The notes below the pieces were generated by a model, which was given only the letters and a program-made list of their open reading frames with translations, was not told where the DNA came from and searched no databases. From positions 27,965,375-28,029,374 of the forward strand of contig CAIIXF020000005.1 of assembly GCA_903813345.2 (NCBI GenBank): a stretch of DNA of 64,000 bases, written 5' to 3'. Within the stretch, counting starts at the first letter, position 1; each line of letters opens with the position of its first letter. The DNA comes from Owenia fusiformis (Eukaryota; Annelida; Polychaeta; Sabellida; Oweniidae). The translations under genes were made by a program, and so were the position numbers. Positions 10,901 to 21,869 of this stretch are shown here, one piece after another.

Positions 10901-11699
10901 TTTACACAGATACTTTTTATAGACCAATCCCTTTGATTCTCCTACCAGTGATACATCATTCAATTATATATCATTTCTGAGGATTTGAAGACAAAATATA
11001 AAATACATGTTGATATATCTTTATTTCCGTGAAGGAGGTACAGGTACCCCGGGACCGACATTTACGTCAAACATTCTGAAGTTATTTTAGCTTGTTTAAC
11101 ATGCAATGCAGTTGAATGCAGGCTGAACACGGAAATAAAGATATATCAAAAGATATTACATGTTTTGTTTTCAAGTCTTCAGAGTTGATAGATAATTGAA
11201 TGATGTATCACTGGTAAGAAAATCGAAGGGATTGGTCTATAAAAAGCATCTGTGTAAAAAAGCGCCCATTACTTATTGATCACCCCTCGTATTACCTCGA
11301 ACCTTTTGTATCTTTTGGATTGCTGATTACTAGTATTATTATCCTCTCCCATGATATTGCAAGGTTATCGGACTTTTATTAACTGAGATACAATGTTTTC
11401 AATATGATACTGCGGCACACAACTGTCTGCGATTCGACATCCCCTCCCCCCTTCTCCAGCCCAACTTTCCACATTAGGGTTAAAAACAACGCAAAGTAAT
11501 CGTTACAAATATTCTAACCGGAATAAGCTCCCTTTTCTGTCAACGTGTCGTATGAATCTGCGCAGTCTCTTCTACTATACGTTAGGACTTCGTTACACGG
11601 ACCAGTGTATTCATCCTTCGTTTCTCCTCCATCTTGTGCGCTCACTCCCAACATTAGCATGGTGAAAACTATTATCCTCATTTTCACTCTAATGATCAT
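7960..11699 (-). CDS. Secreted tyrosinase with Tyr-rich and Gly-Lys tail (637 aa)
   Basis: Type-3 copper oxidase expected to hydroxylate or oxidise phenols to quinones outside the cell. Exons: 11699-11519, 10622-10483, 10291-10056, 9409-8334 and 8240-7960; all are GT-AG and in phase. Met at 11699 or 11681 opens a signal peptide (IIVFTMLMLGVSA). CuA ligands are H162, H171 and H180 (AHGGAAFLTWHR). CuB ligands are H291, H295 and H317/H318 (NDPVFIMHH). After CuB comes a Cys-containing segment, then a Tyr-rich stretch (about 360-450), and after the last intron a basic KRKAKRRGKGKG run (about 555-575). The last intron (8241-8333) is 93 nt, has no stop in frame, and could be retained. The tail suggests a matrix- or cuticle-bound enzyme, possibly its own substrate; that role is inferred. 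Confidence 0.9.
9706..9981. repeat. Five tandem copies of a 56-bp unit in tyrosinase intron 3
   Basis: Units start at 9706, 9762, 9818, 9874 and 9930. Each reads GGTCAT/GGCCAT, then GTATGATGGGAGGTTATTCT, then CTCTTACTACAAAAGTAAAT. Copies differ at only a few positions, so the expansion is young. It is noncoding. Confidence 0.9.
10868..11291. mobile_element. 424-bp foldback MITE, mariner-like TACGAGGGGTGATC ends
   Basis: TACGAGGGGTGATCAATAAG at the left matches CTTATTGATCACCCCTCGTA at the right. Pairing continues for about 150 bp per arm (GATACATCATTCAATTA against TAATTGAATGATGTATC, and ATATATCTTTATTTCCGTG against CACGGAAATAAAGATATAT). TA flanks suit Tc1/mariner. It lies in tyrosinase intron 1. 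The ends resemble those of the 3427-3565 element, so both may use the same transposase. Confidence 0.75.
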
Positions 11700-13146
11700 G
11701 ATGATCTGAGACAAATTTATACATGTTAAAAAAGGTTCAGAAAAATATAACTAAACTCATATAAAAAAAATCTTAATGTAGACAGAAGTATAATAAAACA
11801 TGTAACATTAAAATTCTCAATTATAATCGTAATTTTTTGTTGTTTTAAGATAAAATGTTGAATATAATAAATTTCAGTAAAATGAAATAAAAATTAAATT
11901 CAAAGTCATTGGTGCCATATATCAAATCTTTACCTTTGTTGTATTTCGTCTTATGCTCTTCGAATAAAATTAGAATGAATCATTTATCAAATATGTGTGT
12001 CCCGAAAACATGACATTAATCTTTTGAATGCCGATAATCGATAAGATAACGTTTGCACCAGTGGGGTAGCATTTACGATAATGGCAGTTTCAGTAAAAAA
12101 ATGTCGAAAATGGCGGATAGGGATATAGTTTATAATTATCATTTTGCACTTTAAGGGAGTGCTATATAACTGAGTAATTTGATGTCCGCATTGGTTTTGT
12201 TTTTTTTTCGTTTGGCCAGACTGCCATATACCTCAGTGGAAAAAAACTTGCAAAGTCACTCAATTTCATGATTTATCAAAAAGTAGGTACAATCTATCTA
12301 AAACTCAAATGGCATACAACGTGATGACCATGAAATGTGCAATTTTCTAATTAATCGTGAAAATTTTGGTTAATTATTGTACGAATAAACCAAGGTTTTA
12401 AAAAAATTTAAACATTGCATCAATGAAGATTTGGCCCAATTTTTTCACAAAAGTATATTTCGCTATTAAAAAGGAAAAAGGAAAGTCATTTTTAATATCA
12501 GTTTTTTAAGTCAGGTTTAATATGCAAATCTCTTAAAATCTCATTAAAAACGAAAATTAGCCAGATTTCAAAGTATATAGAAGGTCCTCTATTGGCACTA
12601 ATTCCTCAGCTTACTTCGAAGAATTTTTGTTTAAAAAATCATGAATTTATTTAAAACTAAATTCTAGAGCTCACACTTATCTTTTGATAAGCGATGTCGC
12701 GATAACATCACATCAATGAATAGCGTTCATTCTCACATGTCTTCTGTAGAAAAAGCGAAAATTGGTTGGTATTGAAATCATCCATGCATGAAAGTGGTTC
12801 AGAGAAAATGCATTTTTAAATTTTAGTTCTCATCAAAACCAATGGTACGGTAATATCTAAGACACGATATATTCTTCTTTTCAACTTAGACAATCAACGT
12901 TTGATTGAAGTTTAACATATTTAGAAATTTGATGACAATTTTTTCCCAAAAATTACTTTTTTAAAAATCTCTAAAATAACTTTAAAAGTCATGTAAATAG
13001 TAAATGAATAATAAAGACATATATTCAAATTATCACACGAGATCTTTAAATTCAGTTCGGGTTTCACTAATTAAAGAGCGAGTCGGTTCTTTCACGGAGC
13101 TCGACCAGATTCATCAGTGAAGATGTAGTGCCTTCCTGTAGATTGT
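11700..13146. other. Gene-free AT-rich flank upstream of tyrosinase
   Basis: No coding frame, tandem array or clear inverted repeat was seen. The tyrosinase promoter should lie in the part nearest 11.7 kb. A pyrimidine-AG just before the first Met (about 11707) leaves room for a noncoding 5' exon somewhere here. Confidence 0.4.
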
Positions 13147-14035
13147 CTACACTGGTGAATCTCCGTTAGTCATATAAATCCGACCGTTGTATGCTGTTCT
13201 TCGATATTCCTTGTTCTTATTTGGATATTTATTTTTTATCATTTTCTTTGCATACACCGTCGTAGATATTATATGGAACAAATTGCGGTAAACGCTTTTC
13301 TGGCCTGTCTCGGTAACCATAGTTACCATACTAACCAAAGTCACACAAATTATCGAGCAATTATTTAGTTCCAACATTAAAGTGTTAAATCTTACCTTAG
13401 ATATGTAAAACGCTTGATAATTGACGAAATATGATCAATTGAATTATATTTTCATTATCGCCCGCCATGTTGCTGAATGCTGTTTCCGGTAGTCTAAATG
13501 TAAAACATGTATCGAAACGGAATCATAATTATTTATTACACAGAGATCGATTCAAAAGCCGTTCTCTTATACTTATTACTTTTCTCATTTTGAAACAATA
13601 ACTTTTCCAAATAACTTCCCTTCTTAACGACACTGCTTCCCTTTCAACTGAATCTTCGAGTAACAAGTACTTATGATTTCGTTTGATATAGTTTTACATC
13701 TAGACTCAGATTAACCCGGAAGTGACCTTGGCATGGCAAAATGAAAAAATTTTAAAATTCAAGCGGCATGCTTATATTTCTTCAATTACCAAGTGTTTAA
13801 CGTGTGTAAGGTAAGATTAAATACTTTATAGTTGAAGCAAAGACATTTATTTATCATTTGTGTGAATTTGGTTGGGTAGACAGGCCAGGAAAGCATTTCC
13901 CGCAATTTAGATGCGCGGAGTGTGTATGACCCTTGTATGCAAGAAAATAAGAAAAAATAAATATCCAAATCAGAAAAAATAACAACAAATAACATCATAC
14001 GAGGGTCAGATTTATATGACTAATCTCCGTGAGTT
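13147..14035. repeat. Inverted duplication, two diverged arms of about 280-300 bp
   Basis: Arm 1 (about 13147-13445) and arm 2 (about 13757-14035) are inverted copies. Shared blocks include TTTGGATATTTATTTTTT, CTGGCCTGTCT, TAGTCATATAAATC and TTAATCTTACCTTA. They are separated by roughly 310 bp. Arm 1 keeps a 76-codon minus-strand ATG frame (13377-13147, MLELNNCSIICVTLVSM at its start). The matching frame in arm 2 is interrupted. This could be a nonautonomous element with long inverted repeats, or a duplicated gene fragment with one decayed copy. Confidence 0.55.
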
Positions 14036-15120
14036 CTCCGTGACAATTTTGTCGACACTTACACTTATTATACTGTTATGCTACCTACTGCCGGGACCTA
14101 ATGTAAATGCTTACATTCCTACTATATTGCATTAAAGTCAATGCCTAGATATATAAAGGGTAGGTACTGACCTTACCTTTTGTTTTAAGTCAAAATGTCA
14201 AGGTTGAAGCATTGTTGCTAATTGTTTTTCTGTTCCTGCATGTTGACAGTTGGTCAATATCACTGTGAATATCTAACACACGAAAACCTCTTGCTCTTTT
14301 CTAACCAATATGGGGTCATAAAAGCTATGAAAATAAGTATGTACTATTTCAATACATGTTGAGGATGACTTTGCCAATAAAAATGGATGCTTTTGATTTT
14401 GCTTTTGATTATGGAAAGGTCAATGTGACAAATAGAATGCTGCTTTGAAATGTCAATGAAGTATAACTTACTTGGGTTTTCTTTCTTGTGTCTAAGAGTA
14501 GATTGCAAATATTGTGTAGTTGTTTTATTCGCTTCACGTAATATCCGAAATGGCTCTCCCAAAGATAGGAATTTCGGTTAATTTTGAGATCTCCTAAGTA
14601 TCATTTATAAATATTGATCGTAAAAGATTGCACATTGCTAATAACAATAAATATTTTATCGTAAAAGGTTTAGTTGAGTTTATTTTTGACACAAATCTTA
14701 TTTCAATGAGATTTATGTACTAAAAATAAAACGCCTCATCACTTTTCAGTGCATCGTGACATGATGTAGTTATTTGAAAGATTATTTACGAGACTAAATA
14801 TTCCTATCATGCTATTATGAAAAGACAACGAATGATTTTTATGACAGCCATTACTTTGACCATGCCTACGTTCTGAATAAAAGTGTTATAATGCACTTTT
14901 GAAGAGCGAAATGCTCAATTTTCTGAAATTTTGATGACAACAGTTGATTTGTAGTCTAGAACTATGAGAAACTTGGATTTCCCTTTTTCAAAACCTCAGT
15001 AGGTCTTTGTTATTAAGCTGACCTAAATTCAAATTTAAAAAATCAATTAAATTTTTTTGACATTTCAAAGGTCACCGAAGGTCAAATCTAAGGTCATATT
15101 TGAACTTCTGATGTTGATTC
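14036..15120. other. Intergenic, nothing recognised
   Basis: AT-rich sequence without a supported gene, array or element. The only minus-strand ATG frame of any length (14562-14344, 72 codons) has no family resemblance. Confidence 0.4.
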
Positions 15121-15275
15121 ATCGAGATGTGAGGATGGGTGAATGTCAAGATGTGAGGAAGGTTAAATGTCAATGTGAGGATTGGTGAATGTCAATGTGC
15201 GAGAATGGTTGAATGTAAAGATGTGAGAATGTTTGAATATCAATGTGTGCGGATGGTTGAATGGAAAGATGCTAG
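15121..15275. repeat. Imperfect minisatellite, unit about 24-32 bp
   Basis: Variants of GATGTGAGGATGGTTGAATG with TCAA or TAAA spacers repeat about six times, with length variation between copies. Noncoding. Confidence 0.6.
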
Positions 15276-15514
15276 GATTTATCAATTCTCAAGTCTCAAT
15301 TTATGATTTCCAGGAAACAAAAAATGAAAAATCTGTAAATGAACAAAATCTGTATTTGATTATTACACTATGAAATATACAAGTACATGTTTATACTGTT
15401 AATACATGTAATATGCCACGATGAAACTTAACAAGTAACTTTTGATCATTAAAGATATTTCTATAAACTGTCAAACTGAACTTGCATCAAGTATGCTCAT
15501 ACATGACAAAACAA

Positions 15515-15643
15515 TGTCACCAACTCACTACCTGCCATTTGTTACAGACAATGTAAAACTGCTGGATGCCAACCACCAAACGCCATCACAAAAAGGTTAG
15601 AGCCCATACTTTACAATATGTCAACACTTTTTGAGGTGGCATA
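15515..15643 (+). mobile_element. TGTCACCACC-family short element, copy 1 (most diverged)
   Basis: Contains TACCTGCCATTTGTTACAGA, a middle region rich in AAC and CCA words, a GTTAGAG block and ACAATATGTCAACACTTTTT. The order is the same as in copies at 27611, 48950 (inverted), 50178 and 57748. It lies just before the truncated LINE. Confidence 0.6.
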
Positions 15644-15725
15644 ATAAATGCGATATGCACTGACCAAGAGTCAATGAAAGTATAAATGAAAATGAAAACA
15701 ATTTTGGAGACATTGATTTTAATAA

Positions 15726-17328
15726 ATGTTCAGCTATATGGTTCCTTACATATCATGCAATTGCAGGCCTGTATCTCTGACGTCAGTTCCATGTAAAATA
15801 ATGGAACATATTATATTCCATCATGTTATGGCCCACTTTGTCCTCTATGAAATTTTAGTAAAATTCCAACATGGATTCAGGTCAAAGCACTCATGTGAAA
15901 CACAACTTGTCAATACAATAGAGAATATAGCTCGGGCCCTCGACAACAATAAACAAACAGACATGTTGGTATTAGACTTTTCCAAAGCGTTTGACACGGT
16001 GGCTCACGAACGCCTCTTGCTCAAACTCGACTATTATGGAATTCGCAATAATAACTTGAACTGGTTCAGATCCTGGCTTGTGGGAAGATCACAACAGGTA
16101 GTGCTCGATGGTGAATCAAGTTCAAAAACTCCAGTAAAATCAGGAGTTCCTCAAGGAACAGTTCTTGGACCACTCTGTTTCCTTGTTTATATCAATGATA
16201 TGGGCAATAACCTATCATCCTCAGCCAGTCTTAAGCTTTTTGCCGACGACAGCCTTTTATTCATGACAGTCGAAAGCAAGCAAGATGCATTAACACTACA
16301 GGAGAATCTTGATAAACTGGTCTCCTGGGCATCAACATGGCAAATGAAATTCCATCCATCAAAATGCTATGTGCTAAATATTCACAAAGGTAAATCCCCT
16401 ATCATGCACAATTATACCATGCTAGGGGAAAACCTTAAGTCGGTAACACACATCCCATACCTAGGAATTGACATCACAAATAACTTACGCTGGACTACAC
16501 ATATTCAAACTATTGTATCCAAAGCCAATAAGGTGCTTGGATTTCTCAGGCGCAACCTCCATCAATGCCCTGAAAAAGTGAAGGTTCAGGCGTATAAGTC
16601 ACTAGTCCGGCCTAATTTAGAGTATGCCAGCTCGGCATGGGATCCATACCGACAAAAAGATATTGATATGTTGGAACAGGTACAGAGAAGAGCAGCCAGG
16701 TTTGTAACCAAATGTCACTCAAGGGAACCAGGCTGCGTCACCAAAGCTCTTCAAGACCTACAGTGGGAGCCACTGAAGGAGCGTCGAGAGGCTGCTAGAG
16801 TTTTCCTTTTCTACAAAGGAAAGCAGAACCTAGCAGCCATCGACGTGCCTCCATACTTCCGCCAACAGATCAATACCAACACTAGGTTGTATCATCCTTC
16901 TAAGTTCATACAACCATCAACTAGAACGGATGCATACAAATTTAGCTATTTCCCTAGGACAATAGCTAAATGGAACACTCTACCTGGTGACATCTTAGAC
17001 TGTGACAGTCTAAGTAGTTTTAAATCATCATACTATGCCTATGTCAATAACTGCAATTAAATAGGTGTGTTTTTAATATAGATCTATGTCTTAATGTAAA
17101 GGGTCCCCAGTGCACAGCAACAAGCCTGCACTACTGGTAAAGAGGGGTAGTGTCAACGCGGTAGCCTGACAGTCTCCCCAGGTAAAATGAGTTGTAAACC
17201 ATAGATCTATTTTTAAATGTTAAGGTTTTAAATTATATTCTATTCAAATTCTATCACTGTTAAATTATATATCTGCTTTATATGGGCTTATTAGCCTTTT
17301 GCAGATTATTGACATAGACATAGACATG
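15726..17328 (+). mobile_element. 5'-truncated non-LTR retrotransposon (CR1/Crack-like) with open reverse transcriptase
   Basis: A 444-codon frame (15726-17060) with no internal stop covers the reverse transcriptase: RPVSLTSVPCKIMEHII (residues 14-30), QHGFR, motif A LDFSKAFD (83-90), motif B SGVPQGTVLGPL (139-150), motif C LFADD (171-175), a YLGIDI block, and the C-terminal signature LEYASSAWD with QVQRRAARF. The APE endonuclease and gag-like frame are missing, so the insertion is 5'-truncated. The 3' UTR is about 270 bp and ends in a short ACATAG microsatellite (about 17311-17328) with no poly-A, as in CR1/L2/Crack elements. The lack of stops implies a fairly recent insertion. It cannot move without help from a full-length copy. 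Confidence 0.9.
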
Positions 17329-18267
17329 CATACAACAAATAAAGTATTCTGAACCAATCCATCCGACAATATTGCAAGTAATCACAGCTAGCAACCTCAT
17401 TTAGTTTTAATCCCAAAATTACTAGCATTGCATTCCAATTGCATCGTCAAGTTTACCCCAGAATACACATGCATATAAAATGTATTACAATCTAATATTA
17501 CACTATATTACTGTATCTTACAGGTGCAAAGTACATCCTTGAGTAAATACAAGATTAAACCAGGGATAAATTACAAATAGAATATTCCAGGAGACAAGTA
17601 GCAATATGTAAATTGGCAATGCAAAAATTATGTATCATTATCTTTATGACAGTCACGACTAGATTCACAAAAAAAGAATGAGGGCGAGGTCATAGGCTTG
17701 TTACCATAGAATAGAATCCAGTACATATATCCATAAGCCTCTCTCAATACCTGTATCAATACTAATCATTATACGAACGTTTAATGGAAAATACTTAGAT
17801 TTATAGTCAGATAGTTACTGGTGACACTTTCAATTTGGAAAATGGGAAAATGTGAGACATAGTCATATAGACCAATTTCCAAATTGTCTCTATGTATAAG
17901 AAATCTTATTACACTAATTGGAAGAAAATACAGCAAAAAGTATCCAATTCAGGCTTGTTCTTTTCACCAATCATTAGGAATTTGTGTTGTAATAAATTTA
18001 GGATTGAAGAATTTGTCAATTTATGACAATTTATCAATTTGTTAACATGGAATTTAAACAAGCATGCTAGCATTGTATCACTTAGCAACCAGTAAGTTTA
18101 TATCAAAGTTACCTTGATAATAACCAGACCAGATGACTTGGTCACCCTTGCCCTCACCACTTTGAGCTATTAACATCCAAGATATTGCACAATATAAACC
18201 AAAGAAAACTGAATTTAAAAATCTTAACAAATAAGCAAAGTCAAAACTTCAACAAAAAGTTAACGTT
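17329..18267. other. UBXN6 3' flank / LINE flank
   Basis: AT-rich. Holds the UBXN6 3' UTR on the minus strand. No other gene or array was seen. Confidence 0.45.
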
Positions 18268-20000
18268 TTACAGATTTTCTATTTTGGCAAGAGCAGCATC
18301 ATTTAGATGTCTCACTTGTCTAACACCTTGCTTTTGAACATCTGCTAACACAGCTGCATCCCATGTGAAATTCAGCACAGCTGCTGGAGCCAAGCCTAAC
18401 TCTGCCAGATTGCACTCTTCATTTGTCAATTTTTGTCCAGTGGATGTATTTAGCATAAATGGCATCCAATCATTCTCCAGATTCTCACGGATAAACTCCA
18501 TGACAGACTGAAGTTTATCCAAAGCTCGAAAAATGCCCTGGAGTATGATATCATCGGGAAATCGAATACGCAGCAATGTGTATCTATATTTACGTAATTC
18601 CCTTTGTTCATCTCTCTCCCGCATGGCTTTTGTACGCAACATTCCCAACTTCTCAACAGCTTCGGTTCTCGCTTGTTGTTCACGCTTGATTTCCTCTTGA
18701 GAGACAGCATAGAAATCTGGGGGAACTTCAATTCTGTTGGCATACTGCGAGGGATAGAACACTTTCATGTCTCTATCTAGCTGTGGCCTAATTGGCTCAG
18801 CTATAAACAACAAATCTTTAAAGTTCATTAATGCTTCTGTGTCCATACCACGTTCAGGGTTCATAATGAAAAATTTTTCCTCTGGAGCATCTTCTCCTGG
18901 ACCTGGTAGGCGCTTTATTTCAAATCCTCCTGCTTGGAGGAACTCTTGTACTCCTTTAAGACTATTTACCCTCTCCTGGAATGCCTTGTTGTTTATCCTT
19001 ATCTTCAAATATTTCTCCTCTCCCGGGTGAGATATTATATTGTCCAAATATTTGCACAGAGTTTCAATCCCGATTCTAACCTTTTCTTTATCTTTGTTTA
19101 AAGTATGTATCATCAATGCTGAGGCCATAGTTGGTTCTTCGACTAGTTGTTTCATTAGAAAGTCTTCTATATAAGTCTCCATTTCAGCCTTTGGGAGAAC
19201 AACATCACCAACAAGAGGACATTTAAATTTAACTGAACTTATCATTGGTGCAGCATCCTTAATAACCTCTTTGGGACCAAGATCTGGAGTAGCTGAAGAG
19301 CTAGACTTTTCCCTCGCTTTCATTTCAGCCTCGACCTCAGAACGTATGTGTGTTCTCATAGATGGCTTGGCTGTTCCTGAAAGATAGTCAATTATTTATA
19401 TTTTTTATTTTAAAAACTGTTCATGAAATAAATTACATGTATCTTGAAAATATGTTTCTTTTTAGAATTTCACTGTTCATAATATGTAATCTACATCTAA
19501 ATATTGCAAGATGAAAATAGAGTCTGAAACTTAACATGTTAGTGACTTTTATGATGCAAATCCCATTTTTATGTTGGTATTAAAAATCATTGGAAAATAG
19601 TACCCCAGTCGCATAAGTTTTTCATATGTGCAATTATGAATATAACAATTCTTTAAAAAGTACATTTAATGAACATAAACAATAAACATTCAGGAACTAG
19701 TAAGGATTGAAGTAGGGAGAAGGTATGGACTTTATTTCTTGAGGAATGTTGATTCCCAGGAGTCCAAAAATAAAATTGCTATCATCGCCTACCTTGCCTA
19801 GGCTGTTCCATACGAGCAAGAGCAGCTTGGGCAGCAGCTCTCTGTGCGTCTGTCTGAACCATGGGCTTTGCTCCTCCAGCACTATTGGAAGGTCGTGGGC
19901 TAATCTGACGAGACTCATCTGTCAATTTCTTACCCCCTCCAGCTTTCTTGAATTTTACATCAAGTTTCTTTTTCTCAAAGAATCGTTTGATGGCTGACAT
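18268..20000 (-). CDS. UBXN6: UBX domain-containing protein 6 (UBXD1), p97/VCP cofactor
   Basis: Adaptor of the AAA ATPase p97/VCP acting in endolysosomal sorting and damaged-lysosome clearance. Two coding exons, 20000-19793 and 19376-18268, joined by a GTAGGC/CAG intron with a G|GA split glycine, encode 438 aa; human UBXN6 is about 440. In order: the N-terminal FFEKKKLDVKFKKAG block, a VIM-like p97-binding helix (TDAQRAAAQAALARME, about 50-65), a PUB domain (about 155-225; HTLNKDKEKV and KYLDNIISHP), a coiled basic linker (EEIKREQQARTEAVEKL and LRTKAMRERDEQ), and a UBX domain (about 332-408; RYTLLRIRFPDD). Met20000 matches the family start. A TTTTAG acceptor directly upstream suggests a noncoding 5' exon. 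Two LINE fragments flank the gene. Confidence 0.95.
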
Positions 20001-20228
20001 GCTAAAACCAAGGATGGCTACATTTATTTGTTTTTATGTTATTGACAGTAAATATTGGCCACTTTTATCTAATATATTCACATAATACTTTCAATCTTAC
20101 TGAGATTAAACTTGCTGATTCTTATATCCTGAGATTACATATACAGTACTTCCTTTAGATCTATAGAACTAATGCCAAAATAAATAATTGTAAAATTGTA
20201 CCTTCTTATTTACTGTATAGTTCTTGGC

Positions 20229-20338
20229 TAGTCGTGATGTATTTTCTGCTTGCCAATTACTTCTGCTGGAGTGCTAGTATATGGTTCAGGTTTTTGGGTT
20301 GTTGCAGATTGTCTCTTGGTTCCAGAAAATGTATCTGT
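20229..20338 (-). CDS. Possible orphan exon upstream of UBXN6
   Basis: After an ATTTTACAG acceptor the minus strand reads TFSGTKRQSATTQKPEPY and continues to a TAG at about 20229, 34-35 codons in all. Composition is Thr/Lys/Pro-rich and looks codon-like. It stops before the UBXN6 start, so it would be either a 5' UTR exon of UBXN6 or the terminal exon of another minus-strand transcript. No family is recognised. Confidence 0.2.
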
Positions 20339-20624
20339 AAAATACACAAATAGTTTTACCACAGTACAAGTCAAAAAGGAATCAAGCAAACAAATATTAC
20401 CATTAAAATAATTTATACAGTATGAACTTACAGTAAAAGCCCAAATTATGCTTGTCTGTGCCCCGATTAAACTTCAAAAAATAAGCAATTGAAATACCAT
20501 TGTGCAATGTAACATGGAAAAATACATAATATAACAGAATTATATGTACATATACTGTGTATATTGATAGTACAACTGTACAAAAGATTCGCATCTAAAA
20601 TATTAATGTATTTTTCAAAAAATA

Positions 20625-21029
20625 ATGTACTGTAGTCCTTTCAATTGCTTACCAAACCTCAGGCAATTAACATACCCCGAAAGACTAGCCACACTTGACA
20701 TGACAACATTAGCATTTAGAAGGTTACGAGGAGACATGATTGAGATGTACAAGATCATGAACAATTTCTACGACATCAACCCCAAAACTATCTTTCCTCG
20801 ATTGAACAATATAACAAGACAACCAGCAAGAGGACACACAATGTACCTAAAACGACAACACTGTAGACTTAACACGAGGCAGCATTTCTTTTCCAACAGA
20901 GTCATATCACCCTGGAACAAACTGCCTGAATATGTTATCCAAGCAAAAAGTGTTGACCAGTTCAAGAACAGGTTGCTTGACCATTGGTACAGCCACCCAC
21001 TGAAATTAGACTGGGAGCATAAGCCTTAA
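20625..21029 (+). pseudogene. C-terminal remnant of a second CR1/Crack-like LINE
   Basis: A 134-codon frame carries the post-RT tail typical of these elements: YPERLATLDMTTLAFRRLRG, DMIEMYKIMN, and later NRVISPWNKLPEYVI with VDQFKNRLLD. No reverse transcriptase motif lies upstream, so it is a severely 5'-truncated copy. It belongs to a different subfamily from the element at 15726, whose tail sequence differs. It sits on the strand opposite UBXN6. Confidence 0.8.
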
Positions 21030-21408
21030 AGTAACACATTTACGATTCTAGGCCGAATTTCGACAATTTAAGCGATATGAGTCAAGAAAATAGTCTTACC
21101 TTTCTATTAGGATGGGTTCAGGTGCCAAAAATAACTGATCCATGGATATATATCATTTTGAAATTTGGATGCAAGAAATATTTTTTCGGAGCCATGTTTT
21201 TTTTACGACTCATAACAGGAAATAGATTATCTAGATGAAAACTGAATTTACATCATCAATCCTGGTTTTGACTTAAAAATGTACCGAAATAGATATTTAA
21301 ATGTTATTAAAATGATTATTGACTATTTTTTTATTAATCTTATGCAGTGATTCGACTGTCTTCTAAAGTTTATAACATAGCTTTAGAATTACAGTGTTAT
21401 TTCATCAT

Positions 21409-21508
21409 GCCAGTGTGGCCTAATGGAGTAAGGCGCAGGACTAAGGTTTTGATACTTTGAATCCAGCTGTCGGTGGTTTGATTCCCGGTCAAGACTAAGG
21501 TTTTTTTT
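21409..21508 (+). repeat. tRNA-like sequence (SINE head or tRNA pseudogene)
   Basis: A box-like TGGCCTAATGGA (about 21416) and B box-like GGTTTGATTCCC (about 21474) are spaced as in a tRNA with a long variable arm. An oligo-T run near 21501 could end Pol III transcription. The acceptor stem does not pair, so this is not a functional tRNA. Confidence 0.45.
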
Positions 21509-21639
21509 CTTTTTTATTTAACTCTCAGACACAATTTTTTTAAAAATCTCTTTTTATACAACATATAATCATATCTATTACTTTTTGAGGTTTTAGATTT
21601 TAGATACATCGTAAATGTGTTACTTTAACTGAATATATG

Positions 21640-21860
21640 CCAAAAATTGACTGGATGTGTATACCAAATACAGTACACATCATGCCTAAGATCACATCGG
21701 CATGCTCCAATCGGCGAGTCGATAGGCGCGTAGTCGGCAGGCCGATCGGCACGTCGATAGGCACAGGTCGGCACGCCGATGGGCCTTGCCATCGGCACAG
21801 CAGAGTACTGCCGATCGACACAGTCATCGGAACCGCATTCCGTCGTGAAAGCTACGTGTA
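21640..21860 (+). repeat. GC-rich repeat dense in GCCGATCGGC-type palindromes, copy 1
   Basis: About 150 bp hold around ten variants of GCCGATCGG, AATCGGCGAG, GTCGATAGGC and CACGCCGATGG. The flank AATACAGTACACATCATGCC matches, inverted, TGTACAGTACTGATCATGCC beside the second copy at 29220-29460. It stands out sharply from the AT-rich surroundings. Weak echoes occur at 22290-22335. Confidence 0.65.
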
Positions 21861-21869
21861 TCAACGTTC

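Noticed and set aside
13700-14035. Arm 2 of the inverted duplication as an independent gene
   Set aside because: The frame matching arm 1 is broken by stops; the 70-codon frame on the other strand is antisense to it and has no family.
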